From Aquibium microcysteis (GTDB lineage: Bacteria > Pseudomonadota > Alphaproteobacteria > Rhizobiales > Rhizobiaceae): a stretch of 64,000 nt of DNA. The stretch is taken from contig NZ_CP061080.1 in the NCBI RefSeq assembly GCF_014495845.1, forward strand, positions 5,136,001 to 5,200,000. Direction: 5' to 3'. The translations under genes were made by a program, and so were the position numbers. The notes under the pieces were generated by a model that was given only the letters and a program-made list of their open reading frames with translations, had not been told where the DNA came from and searched no databases. This document shows positions 17,594 through 27,148 of the stretch, in pieces (positions within the stretch are counted from its first letter, which is position 1; every line of letters starts with the position of its first letter).

Positions 17594-18013
17594 TCAACCG
17601 TTCTGGCCCGGAGCGCCGGCTCCGGTCCGCCTGAGAGTGTTTGCCGCCGACAGAACGATCTCGGCCGTCGCCCGGTTCAGCGCCATCGGGATATCATAGA
17701 CCGTGGCGAGCCGCATCAGCGCCTTTACGTCGACGTCGTGCGGCAGCGGGGTGAGCGGATCGACGAAGAAGACCAGCACGTCGATCCGGCCCTCCGCGAT
17801 CAGCGCGCCGATCTGCTGGTCGCCGCCGAGCGGACCGCTCTTCATGCGGGTCACCGTCAGCGCCGGGCAGGCCTCGACGATCCGGCCGCCGGTCGTGCCC
17901 GTGGCCACGAGGTCGCAGCCGGCGAGGAAACCGGCATGCGCCTGCGCGAAGGCGACGAGGTCGTCCTTCTTCTGGTCGTGCGCGATCAGCGCGAGACGCA
18001 GTCTTTCCGCCAC
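17594..18013 (-). CDS. mgsA: Methylglyoxal synthase
   Basis: MgsA converts dihydroxyacetone phosphate to methylglyoxal and phosphate, an overflow branch of glycolysis. The 139-residue protein has [17 protein letters not shown], the phosphate loop ATGTTGG and [15 protein letters not shown], and the catalytic-region segment [19 protein letters not shown]. The start codon is GTG. It heads the mgsA-glk unit and has a LacI-type palindrome about 40 bp upstream, suggesting sugar-responsive control. Confidence 0.95.
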   Translation of the reverse strand: MAERLRLALIAHDQKKDDLVAFAQAHAGFLAGCDLVATGTTGGRIVEACPALTVTRMKSGPLGGDQQIGALIAEGRIDVLVFFVDPLTPLPHDVDVKALMRLATVYDIPMALNRATAEIVLSAANTLRRTGAGAPGQNG

Positions 18014-18051
18014 GGTCCTCTGGTCCTCTCCGGTCGGGCCATCGCCTGCAC

Positions 18052-18065
18052 CTAAACCGATTTAG
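18052..18065. promoter_or_regulatory. LacI-type operator upstream of mgsA-glk
   Basis: CTAAACCGATTTAG is a near-perfect 14-bp palindrome with the central CG typical of LacI/GalR-family sites. It lies 39-52 bp before the mgsA start. Its regulator is not in the window. Confidence 0.5.
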
Positions 18066-18104
18066 CACCGATTGCAACGAAGTGGACCCCGTCTGCCCTG
18101 GGCG

Positions 18105-19133
18105 TCAGGGCTGCGGACGGGGCGTCGGAACGGGAATGTCTCCAGACGGCACGGGTGCCGCAGCGCTGGCGGCGACCGTGACGGAGACCGAGGCCACCGC
18201 CGGCCGGCCGGAACCGTCGACCGTCACGGCGGCCTCCGACGGCGGCGAGGGCGCCTTCAGCACGGCGCGGCAGGCCGCGGGCAGGGCGGCCATCGTCATG
18301 ATGTCGCGTGCCTTCGGCGCGTCGGGGTTCTTGTTGGGCCGCCACGGTTCCTCGGTGAACCACCAGGCGAGCGACTTGTCGCAGCCCTCGCTCGCCGGCA
18401 CGGCCTGCTGGCCCTTGCAGCCTTCCGAGCCCGGCTGGCAGCCGATGCGGATGTGGAAATGCGAATCATGGCCCCAGAACGGCCGCACCTTGCGAAGCCA
18501 GGTGCGGTCGCCCTTCACGGTGTCGCAGAGCTTCTTCTTGATGCCCGGATGGACGAGGATGCGCTCGACCTCGCCATAGCTCGCCGCGCGCTTCAGCACC
18601 GCGACATGCGCCGGGGTCCAGGCCCTGTCGTCGACCAGCAGCGTGCCGTCCTTGATCATCGAGCGGGAGGACACGGTCTCGCGCTCCTGTTCGGAGAGCC
18701 GCCGGTCCGGCATCGGCGTGAACCAGATGTCGGCGTCGAGGCCGATCTGGTGCGAGGCATGGCCCGACAGCATCGGTCCGCCGCGCGGCTGCGAGATGTC
18801 GCCGACGAGCAGCCCGTTCCAGCCGTCCTTCGCCGCGTCGCGCGCGAAGCGTTCGAGCAGCGAGATCATCGCGGGGTGGCCCCAGCGGCGGTTGCGCGAC
18901 AGGCGCATGGCCTGCCAGTTGGGGCCGTCGACGGCGATCGCCATGCCGCCGGCGAAGCAGCCCTTGGAATAGAAGCCGTAGGATTCGGGCGCCGTGGCCG
19001 CCGGCAGCTTCTGCGCGCCGAACAGCGTCTTGGCCAGCGGCTCGGCGGCGACGGCCGGTGCCGGCGAGAGGATCGCTCCGGCAAGGGCTGCCGCGAGCGC
19101 CGCGGCACGCATCAGGTAAGCCGTCTGTCTCAT
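18105..19133 (-). CDS. mepA: Penicillin-insensitive murein endopeptidase
   Basis: MepA is a periplasmic zinc endopeptidase that cuts D-Ala-DAP cross-links in peptidoglycan. A signal peptide is visible (residues 1 to about 30, ending APAVAAE). The LAS-family zinc ligands appear in SGHASHQIGLDADIWF and in the late motif HDSHFHIRIGC. The length of 342 residues includes a Pro-rich C-terminal tail. The ATG at 19133 is chosen because the signal peptide begins there. Confidence 0.93.
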   Translation of the reverse strand: MRQTAYLMRAAALAAALAGAILSPAPAVAAEPLAKTLFGAQKLPAATAPESYGFYSKGCFAGGMAIAVDGPNWQAMRLSRNRRWGHPAMISLLERFARDAAKDGWNGLLVGDISQPRGGPMLSGHASHQIGLDADIWFTPMPDRRLSEQERETVSSRSMIKDGTLLVDDRAWTPAHVAVLKRAASYGEVERILVHPGIKKKLCDTVKGDRTWLRKVRPFWGHDSHFHIRIGCQPGSEGCKGQQAVPASEGCDKSLAWWFTEEPWRPNKNPDAPKARDIMTMAALPAACRAVLKAPSPPSEAAVTVDGSGRPAVASVSVTVAASAAAPVPSGDIPVPTPRPQP

Positions 19134-19260
19134 CGCCGGACGATCTCCGCCGTTGGTGGCCTTTTCGAGACCGCGCCGGGTCGTTTCCGCCGGTCTCTCC
19201 ATGGCCGCAGCCTGTGGCGCTCCGGTTACCGAAACCTTAACGCGGCCGCTCGAATGCGAA

Positions 19261-20172
19261 TCATACCAGCTTTCGCCGCGTCGTCCGAATCTCGTCCGGT
19301 TCGCCGCGCCAGTCGTCCTCGCGCCACATGCGCGTCAGCGCCGTCTCGTAGTCGGGATAGCCGAAGTCGAAGCCGGTCTGGCGGATCTTCGCGTTGGAGA
19401 CGCGCTTGTTCTCGCCCCAGAAGGACAGGGCCATCGGCGACAGCGCCGCCTCCTCGAAGGGGACTTCCGGCGGCGGCGCGACGCCCATCAGCGACGCGGC
19501 GAAGGTGATCACGTCCTGCGGCGGGCAGGGGCGGTCGTCGGTGACGTTGTAGATGCCGCCGAGACCGCGCGTGCCGAGATGCTCGAGCGCCGCGGCGATG
19601 TCGGCGACGTGGATGCGGTTGAACACCTGGCCCTCGCGGATGACCCGCTTCGCCGTGCCGCCGGCAAGGTTCACCAGCGCATTGCGGCCGGGGCCGTAGA
19701 TGCCCGACAGCCGCAGCACGGCCACCGGCACGCCGCGTTCGCGGCCGAGGTCGAGCCAGCCGGCCTCCGCCTTCAGCCGTTCGGTGGAGCGCTGGGCGCT
19801 CGGCCGGCATTCGCCGTCCTCGGTCACCCAGGCGCCGTCATGGTCGCCATAGACGCCGACGGTCGAGAGATAGCCGATCCATTCGAGCGCCGGCATGGCG
19901 GCGAGAATCGTCTCCCGCGCCGCGGCCAGCACGGGGTCCTCGCCGTTCTGCGGGCCGGCCGACACGACGAGATGCGTGGTCCCGGCGAGAAGCGCCTGCG
20001 CCTCGGGCGACGGCGCCGCGCCGTCGAAGAGCACCGGCCGCATGCCGTCGCGCGACAGCGCGTCGAGCTTGCCCTCCGAACGGGTGGTGCCGGCGATCCA
20101 TTCGGCCCTGCCGGCCATGCGCCTCGCGAAGGCCCGGCCGGAATAGCCGGCGCCGAAGATGAAGATCCTCAT
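19261..20172 (-). CDS. NAD(P)-dependent epimerase/dehydratase (SDR) family protein
   Basis: This 303-residue protein has an N-terminal Rossmann motif [19 protein letters not shown], an active-site-like [11 protein letters not shown] segment, and [14 protein letters not shown] as in extended or atypical SDRs of the YeeZ type. The true substrate is unknown. Its start overlaps the stop of queG by four bases (ATGA at 20169-20172), so it belongs to the GST-queG-SDR operon. Confidence 0.85.
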   Translation of the reverse strand: MRIFIFGAGYSGRAFARRMAGRAEWIAGTTRSEGKLDALSRDGMRPVLFDGAAPSPEAQALLAGTTHLVVSAGPQNGEDPVLAAARETILAAMPALEWIGYLSTVGVYGDHDGAWVTEDGECRPSAQRSTERLKAEAGWLDLGRERGVPVAVLRLSGIYGPGRNALVNLAGGTAKRVIREGQVFNRIHVADIAAALEHLGTRGLGGIYNVTDDRPCPPQDVITFAASLMGVAPPPEVPFEEAALSPMALSFWGENKRVSNAKIRQTGFDFGYPDYETALTRMWREDDWRGEPDEIRTTRRKLV

Positions 20173-21335
20173 GCGGTGACGTCCTCGTGCTGGTCGGTGG
20201 TTGCGAGCGCGGCGCGCCATTCGTCGGCGGTCTCGGGATCTGTGCCGTGCGCGGCGTGCAGGCGGCGCAGGTCGTCCGGTCCCAGGAGACGGGCTGCAGC
20301 CCAGATCGCTGCGCCGCGCACCAGCGGCGAGGGGTCGCCGACGAGATCGGCGCAGCGCCGGCCGAGCGCGGCGTCGCCGGAGTTTCCGGCCGCGATCAGC
20401 ACGTTGCGGAGGAAGCGGTCGCGGCCGATGCGCTTGATCGGCGAGCCGGAGAAGGCTTCGCGGAAGCCCGCGTCGTCGAGGCCGAGCAGGTCGGCGAGCG
20501 GCGGCGCGCGGCGGTCGTCGCGCGCGGCGAGCCTGGCTTCGGAGGCGGTGCGGGCGAACTTGTTCCAGGGGCAGGCGGCCAGGCAGTCGTCGCAGCCATA
20601 GATGCGGTTGCCGATCCTCCCGCGGAATTCGAGCGGGATCGGTCCCTTGTGCTCGATGGTCAGGTAGGAGATGCAGCGCCGCGCATCGAGCTGGTAGGGC
20701 GCCGGGAAGGCGTCGGTCGGGCAGATGTCGAGGCAGGCGCGGCACGAGCCGCAATGGTCCCGCTCGGGCTCGTCGGGGGCAAGGTCGGCCGTCGTGAAGA
20801 TCGAGCCCAGGAACAGCCAGGAGCCGAAGTCGCGGCTGACGAGGTTGGTGTGCCTGCCCTGCCAGCCGAGGCCGGCCGCGGCGGCGAGCGGCTTTTCCAT
20901 CACCGGGGCGGTGTCGACGAACACCTTCACGTCCGCGCCGGCGCGGGCCGCGAACCGGCCGGCGACAATCTTGAGCCGGCCCTTCATGACGTCGTGATAG
21001 TCGCGGTTCTGCGCATAGACCGAAATCGCCGCGCGGGAGCGCTGCTGAAGCACCGCCAGCGGGTCGTGCTCCGGCCCGTAATTCATGCCGAGCATGACGA
21101 CGCTGCGCACCTCGCCCCAGAGCCGGCGCGGCGAACTCCGCCGCTCCAGGGTCTCGGGGATCCAGTCCATGGTGCCGTGACGCCCCTGGCGGACGAATTC
21201 GGCCAGCCTTGCAGCGGCATGGGGGGCGGCATCGGGGGTCGTCACCCGCAGCACGTCGAAGCCGGCGTCGCGGGCGGCCGCGTCGAGAAAGGCCCGCAGC
21301 CGGCTCCCGTCGGGCCGTGCGGCGCCGCCGCTCAT
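20169..21335 (-). CDS. queG: Epoxyqueuosine reductase
   Basis: QueG is a cobalamin and iron-sulfur enzyme that makes the last step of queuosine synthesis in tRNA. The 388-residue protein has the 4Fe-4S motifs [16 protein letters not shown] and [13 protein letters not shown], the conserved [12 protein letters not shown] region and [16 protein letters not shown]-terminal HEAT-like stretch (about 310-375) is present. The start overlaps the GST stop by one base (TGATG) and the end overlaps the SDR start. Confidence 0.95.
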   Translation of the reverse strand: MSGGAARPDGSRLRAFLDAAARDAGFDVLRVTTPDAAPHAAARLAEFVRQGRHGTMDWIPETLERRSSPRRLWGEVRSVVMLGMNYGPEHDPLAVLQQRSRAAISVYAQNRDYHDVMKGRLKIVAGRFAARAGADVKVFVDTAPVMEKPLAAAAGLGWQGRHTNLVSRDFGSWLFLGSIFTTADLAPDEPERDHCGSCRACLDICPTDAFPAPYQLDARRCISYLTIEHKGPIPLEFRGRIGNRIYGCDDCLAACPWNKFARTASEARLAARDDRRAPPLADLLGLDDAGFREAFSGSPIKRIGRDRFLRNVLIAAGNSGDAALGRRCADLVGDPSPLVRGAAIWAAARLLGPDDLRRLHAAHGTDPETADEWRAALATTDQHEDVTA

Positions 21336-22027
21336 CAGAAGTCGAGATCCGCGTAGTGCGACACCGGCGGCAGGCCTGACATCCGGTCGGCCAGCAGCGG
21401 CCGGAACGAGGGCCGCGACTTGATGCGGACGTACCAGTCGCGGGCCGCGGGATAGTCGCTCCAGTCGATCTCGCCCAGATAGTCGAGCACCGACAGCGAC
21501 CCGGCGGCGGCGAGATCGGCATAGCTCATCGTGTCGCCCGCCAGCCAGTCGCGGGTGCCGGCCAGCCAGTTGGTGTATTTCATGTGCGGCTTCAGGTTGG
21601 ACCGGGCCACCCGGATCGCCTGCGCGTCCGGCGAACCGCCGCCCTGCTCGCGCGGCATCAGCGGCTTGAAGGCGCGCTCGCGGGCGAGGTGCTTCGTCAC
21701 CTCGGCCTCCGTCTTGCCGAGATACCAGTCGACCAGCCGGCGGGCTTCGGCCCGCGCGAAGGGGTTTTCGGCGAAGAGCCGCCGTTCGCGCTTGATGGCG
21801 CCGCGCGTCTCGTCGATGTATTCGGCGATCACGGTCGCCCCGACGATCGCGGCGTCGCCTTCGGCCAGCAGCACCGGCAGGCTGCCGGCCGGGTTCAGCG
21901 CCAGGAACTCCTTGCGCCGGACCCAGGGCTTCTCCTCGATGAGGGCCAGTTCCTCGCCGTATTCGCCGAAGGCGAGGCGGACGAAGCGGCAGGAGGCGTC
22001 GAGCGGATGATGGAACAAAGTCAGCAT
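21335..22027 (-). CDS. Glutathione S-transferase family protein
   Basis: This is a 230-residue GST with an N-terminal thioredoxin-like domain ([21 protein letters not shown], then the glutathione-site [10 protein letters not shown] and the Glu/Thr segment following it). An all-helical C-terminal domain follows, with the cap motif [12 protein letters not shown]. The specific substrate is unknown. The ATG at 22027 is preferred over an upstream TTG. It heads the GST-queG-SDR operon and faces uppP across a 170-bp divergent promoter region. Confidence 0.9.
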   Translation of the reverse strand: MLTLFHHPLDASCRFVRLAFGEYGEELALIEEKPWVRRKEFLALNPAGSLPVLLAEGDAAIVGATVIAEYIDETRGAIKRERRLFAENPFARAEARRLVDWYLGKTEAEVTKHLARERAFKPLMPREQGGGSPDAQAIRVARSNLKPHMKYTNWLAGTRDWLAGDTMSYADLAAAGSLSVLDYLGEIDWSDYPAARDWYVRIKSRPSFRPLLADRMSGLPPVSHYADLDF

Positions 22028-22197
22028 GAGGCGGACTGGATACAACCCTGTGGCGTTTTCGCGGCTGCGGCGCTAAGAGCGACCGGCGCTCCGAAGCGTC
22101 CCGCAGCCCGGTCGCGAGCAAGGCCCGTGCTATAGGGGCATGCGGGCATCATGACAAGCAAGCCGCGTTCAATCGCACACTCGAACGGAATTCCCGG

Positions 22198-23004
22198 ATG
22201 GACAGCCAGAGCATCGTCGGAGCCCTCCTTCTCGGCCTGCTGGAGGGGCTGACGGAGTTCATCCCCGTCTCCTCGACCGGCCACATCCTGCTCGCCGGCC
22301 ACTTCCTCGGCTTCGAATCGGCCGGCAAGTCCTTCGAGGTGCTGATCCAGCTCGGCGCGATCCTCGCCATCCTGACGGTCTATTTCGGCCGGCTGTGGAA
22401 CCTGCTGATCGCGCTGCCCGCCGATGCGCGGGCGCGGCGCTTCGTCCTCGGCATCCTGATCGCCTTCCTGCCCGCCGCCGTCATCGGCGCGATGGCGCAC
22501 GGCTTCATCAAGGCGGTGCTGTTCGAGACGCCGATGCTGATCTGCGTCATGCTGATCCTCGGCGGCATCATCCTCCTGTGGGTGGACCGCTGGGCGCTGA
22601 AGCCGCGCTACACCGACGTGATGGACTATCCGCTCGGACTGTGCCTGAAGATCGGCCTGTTCCAGTGCCTGGCGATGATCCCCGGCACCTCGCGCTCCGG
22701 CGCCACCATCGTCGGCGCGCTCCTGATGGGGACCGACAAGCGCTCGGCGGCGGAGTTCTCGTTCTTCCTCGCCATGCCCACCATGGCCGGCGCCTTCGCC
22801 TACGACCTCTACAAGAACCGCGACATCCTCTCCACCGACGACCTGCTGCTCATCGGCGTCGGCTTCGTGGCCTCCTTCGTCGTGGCGGTGTTCGTGGTCC
22901 GCTCGCTGCTCGACTTCGTGTCGAAGCGCGGCTACGCGCTGTTCGGCTGGTGGCGCCTCGTGGTCGGCACGGTCGGGCTTGCAGCGCTGATGATCTGGGG
23001 CTGA
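22198..23004 (+). CDS. uppP: Undecaprenyl-diphosphate phosphatase
   Basis: UppP (BacA) recycles the lipid carrier for peptidoglycan by removing a phosphate from undecaprenyl diphosphate. The 268-residue, multi-pass membrane protein has the two signature motifs [18 protein letters not shown] near the N-terminus and [16 protein letters not shown] near 162-177. The length is standard. It stands alone on the plus strand, followed by intergenic repeats. Confidence 0.96.
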   Translation: MDSQSIVGALLLGLLEGLTEFIPVSSTGHILLAGHFLGFESAGKSFEVLIQLGAILAILTVYFGRLWNLLIALPADARARRFVLGILIAFLPAAVIGAMAHGFIKAVLFETPMLICVMLILGGIILLWVDRWALKPRYTDVMDYPLGLCLKIGLFQCLAMIPGTSRSGATIVGALLMGTDKRSAAEFSFFLAMPTMAGAFAYDLYKNRDILSTDDLLLIGVGFVASFVVAVFVVRSLLDFVSKRGYALFGWWRLVVGTVGLAALMIWG

Positions 23005-23034
23005 GGCGGGAGGGCGACGTCCGGCCTCTCCGGT

Positions 23035-23427
23035 CGCATCTTCGCCCGCTTTTCAGCACCGAACAGGCGGTTGGAACGTCGAACCGCCGTCATCCTCGGG
23101 CTTGTCCCGAGGATCTGCATCGCCCTGAAAAGTTGGCGTCCGAACCGTCGATGCGACCACGGGAGCTGCGCGACCGGGATGCGCAGCAGATCCTCGGGAC
23201 AAGCCCGAGGATGACGGCGTGTGGCTTCGTCAGGCCCCCGGACGCATCTTCGCCCGCGTTTCAGCACCGAGGAGGCGGTTGGAACGTCGAACCGCCGTCA
23301 TCCTCGGGCTTGTCCCGAGGATCTGCTCCGTCCTGAAAAGTTGGCGCTTTCGAACCGTCGATGTGCCCACGGGAGCTGCGCGACCCGCAAGCGCAGCAGA
23401 TCCTCGGGACAGGCCCGGGATGACGGC
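23035..23427. repeat. Tandem pair of ~185-bp palindromic intergenic repeats
   Basis: Two copies (about 23035-23218 and 23243-23427) share most of their sequence. Each has 30-31 bp inverted arms built on GTCATCCTCGGGCTTGTCCC (copy 1 arms 23087-23117 and 23187-23217; copy 2 arms 23295-23325 and 23397-23426). The unit can fold into a very long hairpin. A third, diverged copy is at 26860-27013, so this is a dispersed family like the intergenic repeats known from rhizobia. No gene is present in 23005-23450. Confidence 0.85.
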
Positions 23428-23450
23428 GCGGGAGCGGCAGCGGTCGGCGG

Positions 23451-24428
23451 TCAGTGCGTGACGGTGCCGGTCGAATACTGGCCGGTGCGGCGGAAGCGCC
23501 AGAGATAGGTCGGCAGGATCGCCTCCAGCGACTGCGGCCGGATGCCGAGGCCCTGCAGCGTGCGGCCGTCGCGGATCGCTGCCTCCGAGACGACGTTGTC
23601 GACGGCGAGCTGCTTCAGCTGGTCGGTGGTCAGGAGCGGGTTCGGCAGCATCTCGAGCACCGACGCCTGCAGGCGCGCCACGGGCCAGGGAACGCTGACC
23701 AGCCAGCGCTTGCGCTCGATGACCTCGAGCATCGTCTCCATGCATTCGCGGAAGGTGAGCACCTGCGGGCCGCCGAGATCGTAGCTCGCGCCGCCGGCGA
23801 TCTTTCCGTCGGCCGCACGCGCGGCCACTTCGGCGACGTCGCCGACATAGACCGGCTGGAACTTCGTCGTGCCGCCGCCGATCAGCGGCAGCACGGGCGA
23901 GAAGCGCGCCATCTCGGCGAAGCGGTTGAAGAAGGAATCCTCGGGTCCGAAGACGATCGAGGGGCGCAGGATCACCGCGTCGGGGACGGCGTCGAGCACG
24001 GCCGCGACGCCGGCGGCCTTGCTGCGGGCGTATTCGGACTGCGACTGAGCGTCCGCGCCGATCGCGCTGATCTGGGTCATCGAGATGCCGTTGGCGCGGC
24101 AGACCTCGGCGATCGCCTGGGCGCCGAAGGCCTGAACGGACGAGAAGCGCTGGCGCCCGCCCTCGTGCAGGATGCCGACGCAGTTGATCGCGTAGTCGGC
24201 CCCGTCGAGAGCCCGCTCGATCGACCAGCGATAGCGCAGATTGGCCTGGATCGGCTGGATCTGGCCGACATTGCCGAGCGGCTGGAGATGGCCGGCGAGA
24301 TCGGGGCGACGGCAGGCGACGCGCACGAGGTAGCCGCGCTTGGCCAGCGCCCGCACGATGTGCCGGCCGACGAAGCCGGAGCCTCCGAACACGGTGACCA
24401 GCCTGGGCGTGGATGCGATCAGCGCCAT
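23451..24428 (-). CDS. Complex I NDUFA9-subunit-like NAD(P)-binding protein
   Basis: This 325-residue atypical SDR has the Rossmann motif VTVFGGSGFVGRHIVRAL. Segments typical of the NDUFA9-like family follow: NCVGILHEGGRQRF, LRPSIVFGPEDSFFNRFA and GGGTTKFQPVYVGDVA. In mitochondria the relative is an accessory complex I subunit; many alphaproteobacteria carry this homologue and its exact job is uncertain. It lies alone, next to the palindromic repeats. Confidence 0.88.
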   Translation of the reverse strand: MALIASTPRLVTVFGGSGFVGRHIVRALAKRGYLVRVACRRPDLAGHLQPLGNVGQIQPIQANLRYRWSIERALDGADYAINCVGILHEGGRQRFSSVQAFGAQAIAEVCRANGISMTQISAIGADAQSQSEYARSKAAGVAAVLDAVPDAVILRPSIVFGPEDSFFNRFAEMARFSPVLPLIGGGTTKFQPVYVGDVAEVAARAADGKIAGGASYDLGGPQVLTFRECMETMLEVIERKRWLVSVPWPVARLQASVLEMLPNPLLTTDQLKQLAVDNVVSEAAIRDGRTLQGLGIRPQSLEAILPTYLWRFRRTGQYSTGTVTH

Positions 24429-24559
24429 CGAACCTTCCTCGTCTCACTCTGCCCGCGCCGACGCGCCGCGCCGGGGCCGGATGCCTGCGTCCTCATAATC
24501 CGTTTCGCCGCAAAGGCAAAGCGCGGCGAAGGGTCTCGCAGGCGGCCACGTGGAGACGG

Positions 24560-24757
24560 TCAGCCGGCCTTCGCCGCGGCCATCGCTTCCGACAGGACGG
24601 CGCGGTCGCCGATGTGGTTGGCGAGCAGCAGGATCAGCCGCGCGTTGACCGCGTCGCTCTGCGCCTTCGTCAGGCCCTCGTGCAGGGAAAGCAGCTCGGC
24701 ATAGAAATCGTCCGGGCGGGGGATGTTGGGGGTGGTGACGAGCGTGGTCATGTCCAT
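24560..24757 (-). CDS. DUF2783 domain protein
   Basis: This is a 65-residue soluble protein with NIPRPDDFYAELLSLHEGLT and LILLLANHIGD, as in the DUF2783 family. These small proteins usually sit directly after an FAD-dependent aromatic hydroxylase, as here: the hydroxylase stop is 5 bp upstream. The function is unknown, possibly helping that enzyme. The family assignment is from memory of its pattern and context. Confidence 0.75.
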   Translation of the reverse strand: MDMTTLVTTPNIPRPDDFYAELLSLHEGLTKAQSDAVNARLILLLANHIGDRAVLSEAMAAAKAG

Positions 24758-24762
24758 GGTCC

Positions 24763-26373
24763 TCAGGCGCGTCCGGTGGCGCGGGCCAGCGCTGCCGAAA
24801 CGGCGGCTTCGTCGAAGGCTGTCCAGCGGGCGGCGACGTGCTGGTCGGGCCGCATCAGGTAGACCGCGCCGGCGGCGTCGCCGAGATAGCGCGCGGCGAG
24901 CATGCCGCTCGGGTCGTCGGCCGCCGACAGGGCGAGCCGCTCGACGGCGACGCCGCCGATCTCCAGCCGGTCCGGCGCATCCGCGTCGATCGTCATCAAC
25001 CGGAAGCCGCCGTTCAGGCGGTCGAGGAGCCAGCCCCCGCCGACCGGCGCGTCGGCGGCAGGCGTGCCCGGCCGCGTGCGCGCGGGCAGGCCCTCGGCGT
25101 CCGGCCCGTTGAGCGGCAGGCCGTCATAGGCGCAGGGCACCGACAGTCGACCCGAATTCACCAGCGGGCGGGCGAATTCATAGCGCTCCGACAGGTCGAG
25201 CACGGCGTCGCGGAACAGCCGGCTGGTGTCCGATTTCGGCGTGATGAAATCGGTCGAGCGCGAGGAGTTGAGGATGTTCTCGTCGGCGCCGTGCACGCGC
25301 TCGGCGTCGTAGCTGTCGAGCAGGCTCGCGGGGGCTGCGCCGTCGATGACGAGCTTCAGCTTCCAGGCGAGGTTGTCCGTGTCCTGGATGCCGGAATTCG
25401 CGCCGCGCGCGCCGAAGGGCGACACCTGGTGGGCCGAATCGCCGGCGAACAGCACGTGTCCGTGGCGGAAGCGCTCCATGCGCCGGCACTGGAAGGTGTA
25501 GATCGACACCCATTCGAGCTCGAAGGCGACGTCGTCGCCGAGCATCGCCTTCAGCCGCGGGATGACGTTCTCCGGCTTCTTCTCCTCGTCCTTGTCGATG
25601 TTCCAGCCGAGCTGGAGATCGATGCGCCAGACGCCGTCGGGCTGCTTGTGGAGGAGCGCCGACTGGCCCTTGTTGAAGGGCGGGTCGAACCAGAACCAGC
25701 GCTCGGTCGGAAACTCCGCCTCCATCTTCACGTCGGCGATCAGGAAGTTGTCCTCGAACACCCGGCCGACGAAATCGAGCCCGAGCATCGCCCGGATCGG
25801 CGAATTGGCGCCGTCGCAGGCGATCAGCCAGTCGGCCTCCAGCCGGTAGGGGCCGTCCGGCGTCTCGACCGACAGCGACACGCCGTTCTGCGTCGGCACG
25901 ACCGCCGTCACCCGGCTGCGGCCGCGGATCTCGATCGGCCTGCCCTCGGCGGCCAGTTCGGCGACCCGATCGACCAGATATTTCTCGAAATGGTACTGCT
26001 GCAGATTGATGAAGGCCGGCCGCCGGTGGCCCGCCTCGGGTAGCAGGTTGAAGCCGTAGACCTGGCGGTCGCCGAAGAACACCTTGCCGAGGTTCCAGGT
26101 CACGCCCTTGTCGACGATGCCCGGATCGACGCCCAGCCGGTCGAGGATTTCCAGCGTGCGCTTGGAAAAGCAGATGGCGCGCGAGCCGAACGAGACCTTG
26201 TCGTTGTCGTCGAGCACGACCACCGGCACGTCCTTCATCGCGAGGTCGATGGCGGCCGCGAGCCCGACCGGGCCGGCGCCGACGACGATCACCGGATGGC
26301 GCACGGGCGAGGCCGCGTCCTGGTCGGGCGAACGCCTGTAGGGATAGAGCGGCGTCTCGAAGATGCGGGTCAT
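24763..26373 (-). CDS. FAD-dependent aromatic-ring hydroxylase (MhpA-like)
   Basis: This 536-residue flavoprotein monooxygenase has the FAD motif VIVVGAGPVGLAAAIDLA, the NADPH/FAD segment LIACDGANSPIRAMLG, the GD motif HVLFAGDSAHQVSPFGARG and a C-terminal thioredoxin-like domain, as in MhpA and PobA relatives. The substrate is not certain. Because hmgA is close by, a reaction that makes homogentisate (for example from a hydroxyphenylacetate) is plausible but inferred. It is followed by the DUF2783 partner gene. The ATG at 26373 is chosen because conserved sequence starts there. Confidence 0.85.
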   Translation of the reverse strand: MTRIFETPLYPYRRSPDQDAASPVRHPVIVVGAGPVGLAAAIDLAMKDVPVVVLDDNDKVSFGSRAICFSKRTLEILDRLGVDPGIVDKGVTWNLGKVFFGDRQVYGFNLLPEAGHRRPAFINLQQYHFEKYLVDRVAELAAEGRPIEIRGRSRVTAVVPTQNGVSLSVETPDGPYRLEADWLIACDGANSPIRAMLGLDFVGRVFEDNFLIADVKMEAEFPTERWFWFDPPFNKGQSALLHKQPDGVWRIDLQLGWNIDKDEEKKPENVIPRLKAMLGDDVAFELEWVSIYTFQCRRMERFRHGHVLFAGDSAHQVSPFGARGANSGIQDTDNLAWKLKLVIDGAAPASLLDSYDAERVHGADENILNSSRSTDFITPKSDTSRLFRDAVLDLSERYEFARPLVNSGRLSVPCAYDGLPLNGPDAEGLPARTRPGTPAADAPVGGGWLLDRLNGGFRLMTIDADAPDRLEIGGVAVERLALSAADDPSGMLAARYLGDAAGAVYLMRPDQHVAARWTAFDEAAVSAALARATGRA

Positions 26374-26454
26374 GAAAGGCATCCTGGCTGGAGGGCGGCG
26401 GATTTGTCGGCCGGTCCCGATTGGCTTAGACTGTCCGGAAACGGGGTATCCGCC

Positions 26455-26772
26455 ATGAACGAGCATGCACGGCAGGCAGGCGCGGTCCGCGTGACGGTGG
26501 AGGAAGCGGAGGCGCGGATCGGCGAACTGCTGCGCCGCGCCGAGGCCGGCGAGCACATCGAGGTCACGCGCGACGGCAGGCCGGTGGTGGAACTGGCTGC
26601 GGCCGAGGTGCCCGCTGCGCCGAAGCTGCCGCGGGTGGGCGCGTTCAGCCATGTGAAGCTGACCATGTCGGACGATTGGGATGAACTCGGTCCCGAATGG
26701 GACGAGTACGACGGCAGGCCGGCGGTTGAGCTGGCGGCGGCGGAAGGGCTCGCTGCGCGCGGGCAGATGTGA
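26455..26772 (+). CDS. Phd/YefM-type antitoxin, apparently without toxin
   Basis: This is a 105-residue protein with the Phd/YefM fold pattern: VRVTVEEAEARIGELLRRAEAGEHIEVTRDGRPVVEL. These proteins bind DNA and neutralise a Doc- or RelE/VapC-like toxin. No toxin gene follows. The tail is odd: the segment GRPVVELAAAE is repeated as GRPAVELAAAE, as if the 3' end had been duplicated. The following small frame (26779) repeats the PEW(D/A)EY motif. It is divergent from the FAD hydroxylase gene. Confidence 0.78.
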   Translation: MNEHARQAGAVRVTVEEAEARIGELLRRAEAGEHIEVTRDGRPVVELAAAEVPAAPKLPRVGAFSHVKLTMSDDWDELGPEWDEYDGRPAVELAAAEGLAARGQM

Positions 26773-26778
26773 TGCGCC

Positions 26779-26907
26779 ATGGAGGGCGAAATCTGGATCG
26801 CACCGGATTTCGACGAAATCGATCCCGAATGGGCTGAGTACTTGCCCCAACCGTCCGCGCCGTCATCCTCGGGCTTGTCCCGAGGATCTGCCGACGAGCC
26901 AAGGTAG
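26779..26907 (+). CDS. Small open frame resembling an antitoxin tail
   Basis: This 42-codon frame starts MEGEIWIAPDFDEIDPEWAE, which echoes DDWDELGPEWDEY in the antitoxin just upstream. Its second half runs into the arm of a dispersed palindromic repeat (26860 on), so the natural end may have been replaced by the repeat. It may be a duplicated fragment rather than a working gene. Confidence 0.3.
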   Translation: MEGEIWIAPDFDEIDPEWAEYLPQPSAPSSSGLSRGSADEPR

Positions 26908-27013
26908 GTCGAGGCGTCACCGCGCAGCGGACGTCCAGGGCGGGCGACGCGCCGGAAGACGGATGCTGGTGGCGACGGGCGGTAGATCCTCGGGACAAGC
27001 CCGAGGATGACGG
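26860..27013. repeat. Dispersed palindromic intergenic repeat, third copy
   Basis: Arms at 26860-26890 and 26983-27013 match the arms of the repeats at 23035-23427 in opposite orientation to each other, while the middle differs. The stretch 27014-27148 that follows holds short CTGCCGAC-like repeats (three copies near 27040-27085) and no gene. Confidence 0.8.
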
Positions 27014-27148
27014 TGCGGGGTGGAATGACGCCGCACTGAGTCTTGCCGACGCTGCCAGTCCTGCCGACGCGGTCGGTCCTGCCGACCCCGTCACCCAACG
27101 TTCCGCAGTGCGATCCCCCGCCCATCCCGCCTCCTCCCCGAGCGAGCC

